Made by a program: the position numbers and the translations under genes. This document shows positions 23,801 to 31,293 of a DNA stretch of 34,637 bases, piece by piece. The first letter of the stretch is position 1; each line of letters starts with the position of its first letter. The notes beneath the pieces are model-generated. The model was not told the DNA's origin and made no database searches. It worked only from the letters and a program-made list of their open reading frames with translations. This stretch comes from Saprospiraceae bacterium (GTDB lineage: Bacteria > Bacteroidota > Bacteroidia > Chitinophagales > Saprospiraceae): assembly GCA_029263015.1 (NCBI GenBank), contig JAJCYI010000206.1, positions 1 through 34,637 of the forward strand. Direction: 5' to 3'.

Positions 23801-25480
23801 TCACCCTTTCTTTTTCGCTTTGGCCCACGCATCCCGCAGGGTAACGGCTCTGTTGAATGCAAGGTGGCTTTCCGTTGAGTCTGTGTCGGGCGTGAAATAC
23901 CCCAGTCGGAAGAACTGGAAGCTGTCACCGGGCTTTGCATCTTTCAAGCTCGGCTCCAGCATTGCATTCTTGACCACGGTCAGAGAATTTGGGTTGAGTA
24001 GTTCTTCCAGATTCCTTTCATCGCTTGAGGGGTCTTCTACCAGGAAAAGGCGGTCGAACAACTTGACTTCTGCTGGGATCGCATGTTCAACTGATACCCA
24101 ATGTAAGGTTGCTTTTGGTTTTAGGCCAGAAGTATCACTACCGCTTTTTGATGTAGGGAAATAAGTGCAGTGGAGTTCGGTTAGTTCTCCATTTTCGTCT
24201 TTCACAAAATTATCAACTTGGATGATATAGCCGCTTTTAAGTCTTCCTAAACGACCCGGGCCTAAGCGGAAAAATTTCTTTGGCGGGTCTTCCATGAAAT
24301 CTCCTTTTTCAATCCAAAGTTCACGGGTGAAAGGGATTTTACGAGTGCCAGCATCAGGGTCTTCAGGATTGTTGACCGTGTCCATCCATTCTGTCTTTCC
24401 TTCTGGATAATTAGTGATGACCACTTTTAACGGGTCAAGGACTCCCATAACCCTGGTGGCAGTTTTATTCAAATCCTCCCGAACACAGTATTCCAGTAAG
24501 CCAAGGTCAACAACATTATCCCGTTTGCCTATTCCGATCCGTTTTGAAAAATTTCGGATCGAATTCGCGGTGAACCCACGCCGTCGCATTGCAGCAATGG
24601 TAGGCATGCGCGGGTCATCCCAACCGCTGACATGTCCATCCGTGACAAGTTTCAGTAGCTTTCGTTTTGAGACCACCGTATAAGAAAAATTGCGGCGGGC
24701 AAACTCATATTGTTTGGAAGGGAAAATGTCCAGTTTATCTATGCACCAATCGTATAGCTCCCGATGCGGGGCGAATTCAAGTGTACATATCGAGTGGGTA
24801 ATTTTTTCAATGCTGTCACTTTGGCCATGTGCCATGTCGTACATTGGGTAAATGCACCAATCGTCTCCCGTGCGGTGATGATGCGCGAACTTGATTCTGT
24901 AAAGTAATGGGTCCCGCATAATCATATTTGGAGAAGCCATATCAATCTTCGCCCTCAACACCTTGCTCCCAGCTGGAAATTCACCTTTTCGCATCCGTTC
25001 AAAAAGGTCAAGGTTTTCCTCAATGCTACGATCCCGGTAAGGACTGTTTTTTCCCGCTTCTGTTGTAGTGCCTTTTAATGCCGCAATCTCCTCAGCAGAA
25101 CTATCGTCCACATAAGCCAATCCTTTTTTGATCAATTCAATGGCGAGGTCAAATAATTTACCGAAATAATCAGATGAATAAAGAATATTGTCCGGTTCGA
25201 AACCCATCCACCTGACATCACTGAGGATGCTTTCTACATATTCCGTTTCTTCTGTTACAGGATTGGTGTCGTCGAAGCGAAGGTTGCAATTACCGTTGTA
25301 TTTTTTTGCCAAGCCAAAATTCAGACAAACAGTAGTGGCGTGGCCCAAATGCAGATACCCGTTCGGTTCGGGAGGGAAACGGGTGAGAACCTTGCCATCG
25401 TTCTTGTTTTCGGCAAGATCTTTTTCTATTATTTCTTCAATAAAATTAAGTGATTCTTTTTCTTTTGTATTTTCACTCAT
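23801..25480 (-). CDS. glnS: Glutaminyl-tRNA synthetase
   Basis: Charges tRNA(Gln) with glutamine. The 559-residue protein has the class I signatures PPEPNGYLHLGHATTV (36-51, HIGH = HLGH at 44-47) and VVSKRKL (about residue 270, KMSKS equivalent), with NLRFDDTNP, the GluRS/GlnRS-type RFDDTNP motif, near 84. The C-terminal anticodon-binding beta barrels end in HLAFNRAVTLRDAWAKAKKKG. Length matches bacterial GlnRS (about 550). Having GlnRS means Gln-tRNA need not be made through the amidotransferase route. It is monocistronic. The sequence CAGACTTTTGCG about 90 bp upstream resembles the one before ccmD. Confidence 0.97.
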   Translation of the reverse strand: MSENTKEKESLNFIEEIIEKDLAENKNDGKVLTRFPPEPNGYLHLGHATTVCLNFGLAKKYNGNCNLRFDDTNPVTEETEYVESILSDVRWMGFEPDNILYSSDYFGKLFDLAIELIKKGLAYVDDSSAEEIAALKGTTTEAGKNSPYRDRSIEENLDLFERMRKGEFPAGSKVLRAKIDMASPNMIMRDPLLYRIKFAHHHRTGDDWCIYPMYDMAHGQSDSIEKITHSICTLEFAPHRELYDWCIDKLDIFPSKQYEFARRNFSYTVVSKRKLLKLVTDGHVSGWDDPRMPTIAAMRRRGFTANSIRNFSKRIGIGKRDNVVDLGLLEYCVREDLNKTATRVMGVLDPLKVVITNYPEGKTEWMDTVNNPEDPDAGTRKIPFTRELWIEKGDFMEDPPKKFFRLGPGRLGRLKSGYIIQVDNFVKDENGELTELHCTYFPTSKSGSDTSGLKPKATLHWVSVEHAIPAEVKLFDRLFLVEDPSSDERNLEELLNPNSLTVVKNAMLEPSLKDAKPGDSFQFFRLGYFTPDTDSTESHLAFNRAVTLRDAWAKAKKKG

Positions 25481-25634
25481 CTGATAAATCTTTTTGAGAA
25501 GTTTACTTTTATTGATTGCTCTTGAAGACGGTTATTGGAGCAACCTTTGATATTAGAAAAAAGTGTCGCAAAAGTCTGTTTTTTTTAGCTCACGTCAAAA
25601 CAGCTTTTTGTGACTTTCAACAACCAGTCAATCC

Positions 25635-26534
25635 ATGAATAAAATGTTGTCGTTCTTGGCCTCTTTACCCATTTCACTTAAAGGGAAAAGCTTCGTTAGA
25701 ATCGGTGGGAAACTTTTCAGGAAAGCCCAATCCGATAATAATGAGACTTTAACAACAAATCTTGGAATCAAGGATAGTTACAAAATGGTCATGCCCGTTT
25801 CCAATCCCTTATTTGCTTTTGGAAACCCCATGTCTTACCAAGGGGAGCGGGGAGTTTTGTACCTCAGTAAATTCCTTGCACCAGAAGTAGATGCTGTTAT
25901 GGATATAGGTGCCAATTGGGGATATTTCACCTATTTTCTTAAAGCCAATCTTAATGAAAGTATTCCTATCTATTTTTTTGAACCTAACGAAAAACTCTTT
26001 TTGGGAATTCAGCAAAATGTGCGGAATAACAATTTGAAAAATACCCACGGTGTGCAGAAAGGGATTTCCAGTTTTTCTGGAACGGCTAAGTTTTATGTCA
26101 ACCTAACCAACGATTTGAGTTCCAGCTTAGATGGTTCATTTTTGCACGAAGGCGAACAAGTAGTAGAGCACAGTATCGAAGTTGTCAGTTTTGATGATTT
26201 TATTTCAGAAAATGATATTGCCCAAAAATGGTTGGTAAAAGTTGACATCGAAAATGCCGAGCCTGAGTTTATCAAAGGTGCTGCTAACAAAATGGGGCAC
26301 ATCGATTACCTTATTATAGAGTTTTTGGAAAAGGCCAGGAAGGGCAAATTGGCCGACCAACTGACCGATAGGTTTGGTTTCCATGCGTATTACATCAACG
26401 ACTTTAATTTGGAATATATGCCAAAAGAAGACGGGCGTTACACCCCTCCAGAGTATAATTTTTTATTCTGTCGGCTCACTCCTGAGCAATTGTCAACTAA
26501 ATTGGAAGACTCCCCTTTTACGGTAGTGAAATAA
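25635..26534 (+). CDS. FkbM family methyltransferase
   Basis: A 299-residue SAM-dependent methyltransferase. The Rossmann core starts at VMDIGANWGYFTYFL (88-102), followed by IYFFEPNEKLFLGIQQNV (strand 2 with the acidic ribose-binding residue E116), and the FkbM hallmark LVKVDIENAEPEFIKGA near 205, then LIIEFLE. FkbM-type enzymes methylate sugars or polyketide and lipid hydroxyls; no sugar or polyketide genes adjoin, so the substrate is unknown. An N-terminal segment of about 60 residues precedes the fold (SLKGKSFVRIGGKLFRKAQS), with no signal peptide. It is a single gene, divergent from glnS and convergent with argS. Confidence 0.88.
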   Translation: MNKMLSFLASLPISLKGKSFVRIGGKLFRKAQSDNNETLTTNLGIKDSYKMVMPVSNPLFAFGNPMSYQGERGVLYLSKFLAPEVDAVMDIGANWGYFTYFLKANLNESIPIYFFEPNEKLFLGIQQNVRNNNLKNTHGVQKGISSFSGTAKFYVNLTNDLSSSLDGSFLHEGEQVVEHSIEVVSFDDFISENDIAQKWLVKVDIENAEPEFIKGAANKMGHIDYLIIEFLEKARKGKLADQLTDRFGFHAYYINDFNLEYMPKEDGRYTPPEYNFLFCRLTPEQLSTKLEDSPFTVVK

Positions 26535-26753
26535 GATATTAGACTATAGATGAACTCAATTATGCTACTGGGCATTAGACAATTAGACGATAGACATTAG
26601 ACGCCATAAAATCCATAAGTCATTTATTTTTATTAATTTATACGTTTGAAATAGTCTAATGTCTAAAAACCTATCGTCTAATGTCTAATAGTATAAATCT
26701 CAATTAATATAATACCGTAAATAGTTGATCATCAATTACTTATTCCTTATATT

Positions 26754-26795
26754 TTTCTAATTTCTAATTTCTAATTTCTAATTTCTAATTTCTAA
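26754..26795. repeat. Tandem heptamer array, six TTTCTAA units
   Basis: Six perfect, uninterrupted TTTCTAA copies, ending in TTTCC. It is the purest of the period-7 arrays in the window. Confidence 0.92.
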
Positions 26796-26799
26796 TTTC

Positions 26800-26820
26800 C
26801 CTGCCTTGCCGGCAGGCAGG
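26800..26820. repeat. GC-rich imperfect palindrome, second copy
   Basis: CCTGCC (26800-26805) and GGCAGG (26815-26820) enclose the palindromic core GCCGGC. A near copy of the palindrome at 16209-16230. It abuts the TTTCTAA array and lies 11 bp from the argS stop codon, so on the minus strand it could also help end argS transcription. Confidence 0.7.
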
Positions 26821-26830
26821 CAATTTCCAA

Positions 26831-28693
26831 CTACATTCGTTCCGGCATCTCAATGCCCAAAAGTCCCATGCCCGTTTTCAATACATTGGCAGTGGATTGA
26901 CATAGTTCCAGTCTGAACGCACGGGCCTCTTCCGTTTCGGCTTTCAAAATAGATAGTTCTGAAAAGAACTTGTGGAAGTTTTTGGCCAAATCATAACAGA
27001 AGTGGGCAATGGTTGACGGGTCAAAATCTTCGGCTGCCTCAAGGATCGTTTCAGGGAAACGGTACAATTGACCGATCAATGATTTTTCGATGGGCTGCAT
27101 GTTTGGATAATTGGCAACCAATGATTTCCATGTTTCCCGCTGCAAGCCTATCGAATGGGCTTTCCGGATCACCGAATTTACCCTAACGTAAGCATATTGG
27201 ATATGTGGCCCAGTCTGGCCTTGCAGGTCCACACTTTCTTTTGGATCGAATACCATCCGCCTTTTGGGGTGTACTTTTATGATATGGTATTTCAGTGCGG
27301 CCATGCCAATTTTTTGAATAATTTCATCTTGCTCGGCCTGTGGCAATTCTGCTGTTTCCCCCCTTTCAGAAGATGCAGCTTTCGCTTCTCCAATAACTTC
27401 TTCAATCAAGTTATCGGCATCTACGACAGTGCCTTCCCTGCCTTTCATTTTGCCGGAAGGCAGATCGACCATGCCATAGCTCAAATGGAAAAGGCCATCG
27501 GAATAAGGCTCCTTCAAGCGTTTCAGGATTTCAAACAGCACCTGGAAATGGTAGTTTTGTTCATCAGCAACCACATAAACCATTTTTTCGCAGCCATAAT
27601 CTTTATACCTAGATTGCGCCGTACCTATGTCCTGGGTAATGTACACCGATGTGCCGTCACTCCTCATTACAACCTTGTGGTCAAGTTTTGCATCGGTTAA
27701 ATCTGCCCATACACTTCCGTCTTCTTTTTTGTAAAAAACCTCTTTTGTAAGTCCTTCTTCGACTGCATCTTTGCCCAAAAGATAGGTGTCTGATTCGTAA
27801 TAATATTTATCGAATTGAATATTTAATTTATTGAAAGTAACTTCAAATCCACCATAGACCCAGTTGTTCATTTTCTGCCAAAGGGCCATGGTCTCTGGAT
27901 CATTTGCCTCCCATTTCATCAACATTTCACGAGCCTCTTTTCCCAATGTACTGTGTTCGTTGAAATAGGTGTTTTTAAAAATTTTGAAAAACCCAGCTTC
28001 AGGTTGATTCTCTTTTCCTTTGGTGTGAAATATTTCCATGCCTTCCTCCGATCCTTGCCATGCCTTGTATTCTTTCTGAAATTTTTTCTCAAACATGACA
28101 TAATAATCACCCACAAAATGATCGCTCTTGATGCCGGTACTTTCTGGCGTGGCATCGTTGCCAAATTTCTGCCAGGCCAACATGCTTTTGCAAATGGCGA
28201 TGCCCCGGTCATTGATAACCTGTACTTTCACTACTTCATACCCAGCAGCCTCATACAGTTGTGAGCATGACCAACCGAGCAGGATATTTCTGACGTGCCC
28301 AAGGTGAATTGGCTTATTGGTGTTGGGAGAGCAATACTCGATCATCACTTTCCTGCCGTTGGCAGGTTGGCGTCCAAAGTCCTGGTTATCAGTTATTTCA
28401 AGTAGAAATTTTTTCCAGAAATCATCACTGATCGAAAGGTTGAGAAAGCCTTTCACGACGTTGAAATTGTTGATTTCAGTAATATTTTCTACTAAGAAAT
28501 GGCCAAGTTCTTGGGCAATTTCATCGGGCTTCTTTTTCGCAATTTTTGTGAAAGGGAAAGTCACTACCGTATAATCACCTTCAAACTCTTTGCGGGTGAC
28601 ATTCATGGTAACTTGTTTTGGAGACACCTCTTCTCCGTATAAATTTTTGACGCCATTGATTACGCCATTTTCTATTATCGCTGTGATATTCAT
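26831..28693 (-). CDS. argS: Arginyl-tRNA synthetase
   Basis: Charges tRNA(Arg). The 620-residue class Ia synthetase begins with an ArgRS N-terminal domain (about 1-110), then EYCSPNTNKPIHLGHVRNILLGWS with HLGH at 130-133, YITQDIGTAQSRY and VYVVADEQNYHFQVLFEILKRL in the catalytic domain, SSGKM-like SGKMKGREGTVV as KMSKS equivalent, and the C-terminal DALR anticodon domain with YAYVRVNSVIRKA and a final LGIEMPERM. An in-frame TTG two codons earlier is less likely than the ATG at 28693. A perfect inverted repeat lies in its leader. Confidence 0.97.
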   Translation of the reverse strand: MNITAIIENGVINGVKNLYGEEVSPKQVTMNVTRKEFEGDYTVVTFPFTKIAKKKPDEIAQELGHFLVENITEINNFNVVKGFLNLSISDDFWKKFLLEITDNQDFGRQPANGRKVMIEYCSPNTNKPIHLGHVRNILLGWSCSQLYEAAGYEVVKVQVINDRGIAICKSMLAWQKFGNDATPESTGIKSDHFVGDYYVMFEKKFQKEYKAWQGSEEGMEIFHTKGKENQPEAGFFKIFKNTYFNEHSTLGKEAREMLMKWEANDPETMALWQKMNNWVYGGFEVTFNKLNIQFDKYYYESDTYLLGKDAVEEGLTKEVFYKKEDGSVWADLTDAKLDHKVVMRSDGTSVYITQDIGTAQSRYKDYGCEKMVYVVADEQNYHFQVLFEILKRLKEPYSDGLFHLSYGMVDLPSGKMKGREGTVVDADNLIEEVIGEAKAASSERGETAELPQAEQDEIIQKIGMAALKYHIIKVHPKRRMVFDPKESVDLQGQTGPHIQYAYVRVNSVIRKAHSIGLQRETWKSLVANYPNMQPIEKSLIGQLYRFPETILEAAEDFDPSTIAHFCYDLAKNFHKFFSELSILKAETEEARAFRLELCQSTANVLKTGMGLLGIEMPERM

Positions 28694-28718
28694 GTTCAAA
28701 TCGGAATTTTCCTCTTTT

Positions 28719-28758
28719 GCAACTTTGGCGCTTTTAAAAACAAAATCGCCAAAGTTGC
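28719..28758 (-). promoter_or_regulatory. Inverted repeat in the argS leader
   Basis: GCAACTTTGGCG (28719-28730) and CGCCAAAGTTGC (28747-28758) form a perfect 12-bp stem with a 16-base loop, 25 bp before the argS ATG. On the minus strand it is followed by AAAAGAGGAAAA, so it is not a U-run terminator. It could be an operator or a leader hairpin; it does not look like a T-box. Confidence 0.5.
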
Positions 28759-28775
28759 CAGGTTGAAAAAGGCTG

Positions 28776-28783
28776 CAAAGTTA
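28776..28783 (-). promoter_or_regulatory. Possible -7 promoter element of argS
   Basis: On the minus strand it reads TAACTTTG, an exact match to TAnnTTTG. Transcription would start about 75 bases before the ATG, so the 12-bp inverted repeat would be in the mRNA leader. The -33 part is T-rich but not well spaced. Confidence 0.45.
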
Positions 28784-28868
28784 TCATTTTTGTTGTCGAA
28801 AAAAACAACCGTGCTTCAGGTCTGATTCGTTCAAACATATGGAAGAATTGAACCAGCATTGCCCCTCG

Positions 28869-29048
28869 CTGATTTCCGAAATTTCAGCCACTTTGAAAAA
28901 AGGCCATTACCTGTTGCGGAATACTGCCCATAGGCAATTTCGGAAATCTCACGGGAAAAAGCGGCAAGATTTCCGAAATTCGCCCTGGACATATAGCGTG
29001 CGCTGGGCGTGTCCCCTGCTCCGGGTTTACTAAAATTTCGGAAATCAG
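28869..29048. repeat. Nested palindromic element 4 (180 bp)
   Basis: Outer arms at 28869-28887 and 29030-29048 (CTGATTTCCGAAATTT type, 17 of 19 matching when inverted) and inner arms at 28936-28949 and 28967-28980 (AATTTCGGAAATCT and its perfect complement). All four arms share the word TTTCCGAAA or its complement, so one motif appears four times in alternating orientation. It ends 37 bp before the phosphatase ATG. Confidence 0.82.
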
Positions 29049-29072
29049 TAAGAAAGGAACGCGGACGAATCC

Positions 29073-29080
29073 TAAATTTG
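29073..29080 (+). promoter_or_regulatory. -7 promoter element of the phosphatase gene, near-leaderless
   Basis: TAAATTTG, an exact TAnnTTTG match, ending 5 bases before the ATG at 29086, the same arrangement as at ccmB. No TTTG at -33 was seen. Confidence 0.5.
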
Positions 29081-29085
29081 CGTCC

Positions 29086-29787
29086 ATGCGAAAAATAGCC
29101 ATTTCGGACATTCACGGTTGCTATCTTTCTTTCCTGTCTCTTTTGGATAAAATAGCCCTGACCACTGCCGACGAACTATACCTGTTGGGCGATTATATTG
29201 ACCGTGGGCCTGATTCAAAAAATGTGTTGGAAAAGATCATCCAGTTAAAAGAACAAGGCTATCAAGTGCATTGTCTGGCCGGCAATCATGACTTCGCCAT
29301 TATGGATGCAAGGACTGACCCTAATTTTTTTAAAGATTGGTATTCAGGCTGGGGTGGCAAACAAACAATGGAGGGGTTCGATGTTATTTATTTGGAGCAA
29401 ATCACTGAAAGGTATTGGTCGTTTCTGAAAAACCTGGAATGGGTTTTTGAAATTGACGATTTCATCCTTGTTCATGCAGGCCTCGATTTTTTGGCAAAAG
29501 ACCCTTTGAGGCCCGACATCAATATGGTCTTTATCAGAAACTGGTACGACCAGATCAGGTACGAATGGCTGGGTGAACGCATTATCGTCCACGGTCATAC
29601 ACCAGTTACTGTCACGCAAATTCAGGACATGCTGACTTTAATGGAATTCAAGCAGGTCATTGATATTGATGGGGGATGTTTTGCGAAGCACCTTCCGGGA
29701 AAGGGGCATTTATGTGCTTTTGACATGACGAACAGGGAGTTGCACTTTCAAAAGTGTTTGGATGATGTGAGTTCCTATTGGGAGTGA
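29086..29787 (+). CDS. PPP-type metallophosphatase (serine/threonine phosphatase / ApaH-like)
   Basis: A 233-residue protein with the metallophosphoesterase signatures: SDIHGCYLSF (D8, H10), LLGDYIDRGPDS (GDxxDRG at 35-41), LAGNHDFAIM (GNHD at 66-69), LVHAGLDF and IIVHGHTPV. This set is typical of bacterial PPP phosphatases such as PrpA/PrpB and of diadenosine tetraphosphate hydrolases; the sequence does not decide between a protein and a nucleotide substrate. It is soluble and cytoplasmic. It is a single gene, divergent from argS and convergent with the next gene. Confidence 0.92.
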   Translation: MRKIAISDIHGCYLSFLSLLDKIALTTADELYLLGDYIDRGPDSKNVLEKIIQLKEQGYQVHCLAGNHDFAIMDARTDPNFFKDWYSGWGGKQTMEGFDVIYLEQITERYWSFLKNLEWVFEIDDFILVHAGLDFLAKDPLRPDINMVFIRNWYDQIRYEWLGERIIVHGHTPVTVTQIQDMLTLMEFKQVIDIDGGCFAKHLPGKGHLCAFDMTNRELHFQKCLDDVSSYWE

Positions 29788-29886
29788 ATGAAAAACCGGA
29801 GAAACACAGAGGACCACGTAGATTTTTAATTTTGCTGAAGGTGAAATTTTGCTCATTTGTGTTCCCTATGGTTTTAAACTTTCTAT

Positions 29887-31293
29887 TTATCCTATTTTTT
29901 TTACTTGAGCCAGCAGCCATTCTTTTTCTGCCAGAACCTTTGTTTCAGCTATTTCAACCTTTAGGGAGGAAGGGTTTTTAAACTTTCCCTGCACCAGTTT
30001 TTGGGTGATTTGAATGTAATTCAGGCATGTTTCTTTGTGGTAGCCCAACATTTTCTTTCTTCGCAAATATGCTTTGAAATTTTGTAAATGATTGATCAGG
30101 ACTTCCGACTCTCCAAGTTCGTATTGCATTTTTGCGAGCAGGATTTTTCCTAGACAGGTCAGGAGAATATCTTCGTACTCCATCATTTGCAGCAATGGCA
30201 TAGCTTTTTGAAAATTCCCTTGGTCGTAATGGAACCTGGCAAAATTGTAATTGAAGTAACCTTCCCGCTGTTTTTCAGGCAAGGCTTCTTTGTACTTGAA
30301 AATAAATTGTTCGATCCAACCATGCTCCTTGGCACGTAATCCCGACATGACCACATTGCTATACGTTCTGGGGCTTATAGTTCCATTTTGGAGGAATGCT
30401 TTTGTATCCATCCCAAGTTTATAAATATCAAAAACTTCTTTCATAAACGATTGCTCTCCACTATTGAACCTTCGGATGCAGTAATTGATGGAAAAAATAT
30501 ATATGTCGTGCAATTCTTTGGCGTTGAATGATTTTTGGTGGTCCTTCAACAGTTCTTTCAGCTTGGAGTACGATACGTCATCTTCTTTATTCTTGATGGT
30601 TTGGATAGCAAAATAGTAAATTGCAATTGCCGGGTTTTGGTAAAGTTTGTTTTTTTCCGTGTACCCTATAATCTTTGTGAGCAATCCTGTGCTATAATTG
30701 ACATTTGCGACGGTCTGGTTGCTAAGGAGGATGCAAGCGTTTCGCAATTTCTCAACAATAAAAGCAACATCCTGGGCATCGGAAAGCGCTTGAAGGTTGA
30801 AGCTGATCTTGCTGGCACTCTTGATGGTACGGTCGTGTTCAAATCTTAGAAGTTCCAGTTCATATTTTTTTCTTAGTTGGCTTATATCGTACCGTGAACC
30901 TGCCAAAATTGATTCCCCGGCCATATTAAAAGAACTTTCAAAACCTTTTGACAACTGCAATCGGTGATAGGCTTGCATGAGGCTCAAGTGATAGTTCCTA
31001 TTGTCGTTCCGCCATTCTTTCCAAGCCAAGAATTCCTCTATTACCTTCATTAAATACGAACTTATATGGTGTAACTTCTGCATGTTCAACAACGCGCCCG
31101 GAAAGAGGTGGTCAAAGATTTTTTCTCCATTAATGTTTTTAAGATCCTTGTTGAGGTTTTTCCGCAAATACTTGAAAAGGCAGATCACCTGTTCATGTTT
31201 GTTGTGGATGGGCGACCTAACAAATTTGTCCAATTGTCTCATTTCGTCGGCAGATAATGATTTTAGTAAATCAATTACTTTTATTTTAGGCAT
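29887..31293 (-). CDS. Large helical protein of unknown function
   Basis: A 468-residue protein from the ATG at 31293 (MPKIKVIDLLKSLSADEMRQLDKFVRSP). Almost entirely alpha-helical by composition, with helix pairs spaced like TPR or similar solenoid repeats (for instance YFNYNFARFHYDQGNFQKAMPLLQMM at about 365-390). No signal peptide, membrane helix, catalytic motif or DNA-binding motif was recognised. The N-terminal LLKSLSADEMRQLDKFVRSPIHNKHEQVICLFKYL block looks like a conserved domain start and may mark a lineage-specific family. A TTG start at 31326 is less likely, as it sits on the promoter. It is monocistronic. Confidence 0.75.
   Translation of the reverse strand: MPKIKVIDLLKSLSADEMRQLDKFVRSPIHNKHEQVICLFKYLRKNLNKDLKNINGEKIFDHLFPGALLNMQKLHHISSYLMKVIEEFLAWKEWRNDNRNYHLSLMQAYHRLQLSKGFESSFNMAGESILAGSRYDISQLRKKYELELLRFEHDRTIKSASKISFNLQALSDAQDVAFIVEKLRNACILLSNQTVANVNYSTGLLTKIIGYTEKNKLYQNPAIAIYYFAIQTIKNKEDDVSYSKLKELLKDHQKSFNAKELHDIYIFSINYCIRRFNSGEQSFMKEVFDIYKLGMDTKAFLQNGTISPRTYSNVVMSGLRAKEHGWIEQFIFKYKEALPEKQREGYFNYNFARFHYDQGNFQKAMPLLQMMEYEDILLTCLGKILLAKMQYELGESEVLINHLQNFKAYLRRKKMLGYHKETCLNYIQITQKLVQGKFKNPSSLKVEIAETKVLAEKEWLLAQVKKIG

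Larger units (their letters stand above)
26535..26830. repeat. Repeat-rich gap between the FkbM and argS genes
   Basis: 296 bp almost without unique sequence. Left cluster: ATTAGAC, AATTAGAC, GATAGAC, ATTAGAC (26574-26602), with a further TTAGAC near 26539. Right cluster in inverted orientation: GTCTAAT, GTCTAAA, AACCTATC, GTCTAAT, GTCTAAT (26654-26689). Then six TTTCTAA units in phase (26754-26795) and the GC-rich hairpin at 26800-26820. No gene; no classical terminator for either convergent gene. Confidence 0.75.
28694..29085. other. Divergent intergenic region argS / phosphatase
   Basis: 392 bp without a credible gene. It holds the argS leader hairpin and promoter (28719-28783), a stretch with nothing recognised (28784-28868), nested element 4 (28869-29048) and the phosphatase promoter (29073-29080). 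Short open frames across element 4 on both strands are by-products of its symmetry. Confidence 0.55.

Noticed and set aside
25567-25620. Imperfect inverted repeat with AAAACAG/CTGTTTT near the FkbM gene as a further nested element
   Set aside because: The arms are short and A/T-rich, so chance cannot be excluded.
18104-26534. A defence or biosynthetic island (MGMT, FkbM methyltransferase, unknown exported proteins)
   Set aside because: The genes lie in separate units with their own promoters or terminators, among housekeeping genes; no nuclease, toxin, NRPS/PKS, integrase or other system marker is present.
26754-26795. Possible CRISPR array
   Set aside because: Units are 7 bp, contiguous and without spacers; no cas gene is in the window.
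28831-29115. Overlapping short open frames on both strands upstream of the phosphatase
   Set aside because: They run across the palindromic element 4, which yields open frames by symmetry; no family pattern or start signal was seen.
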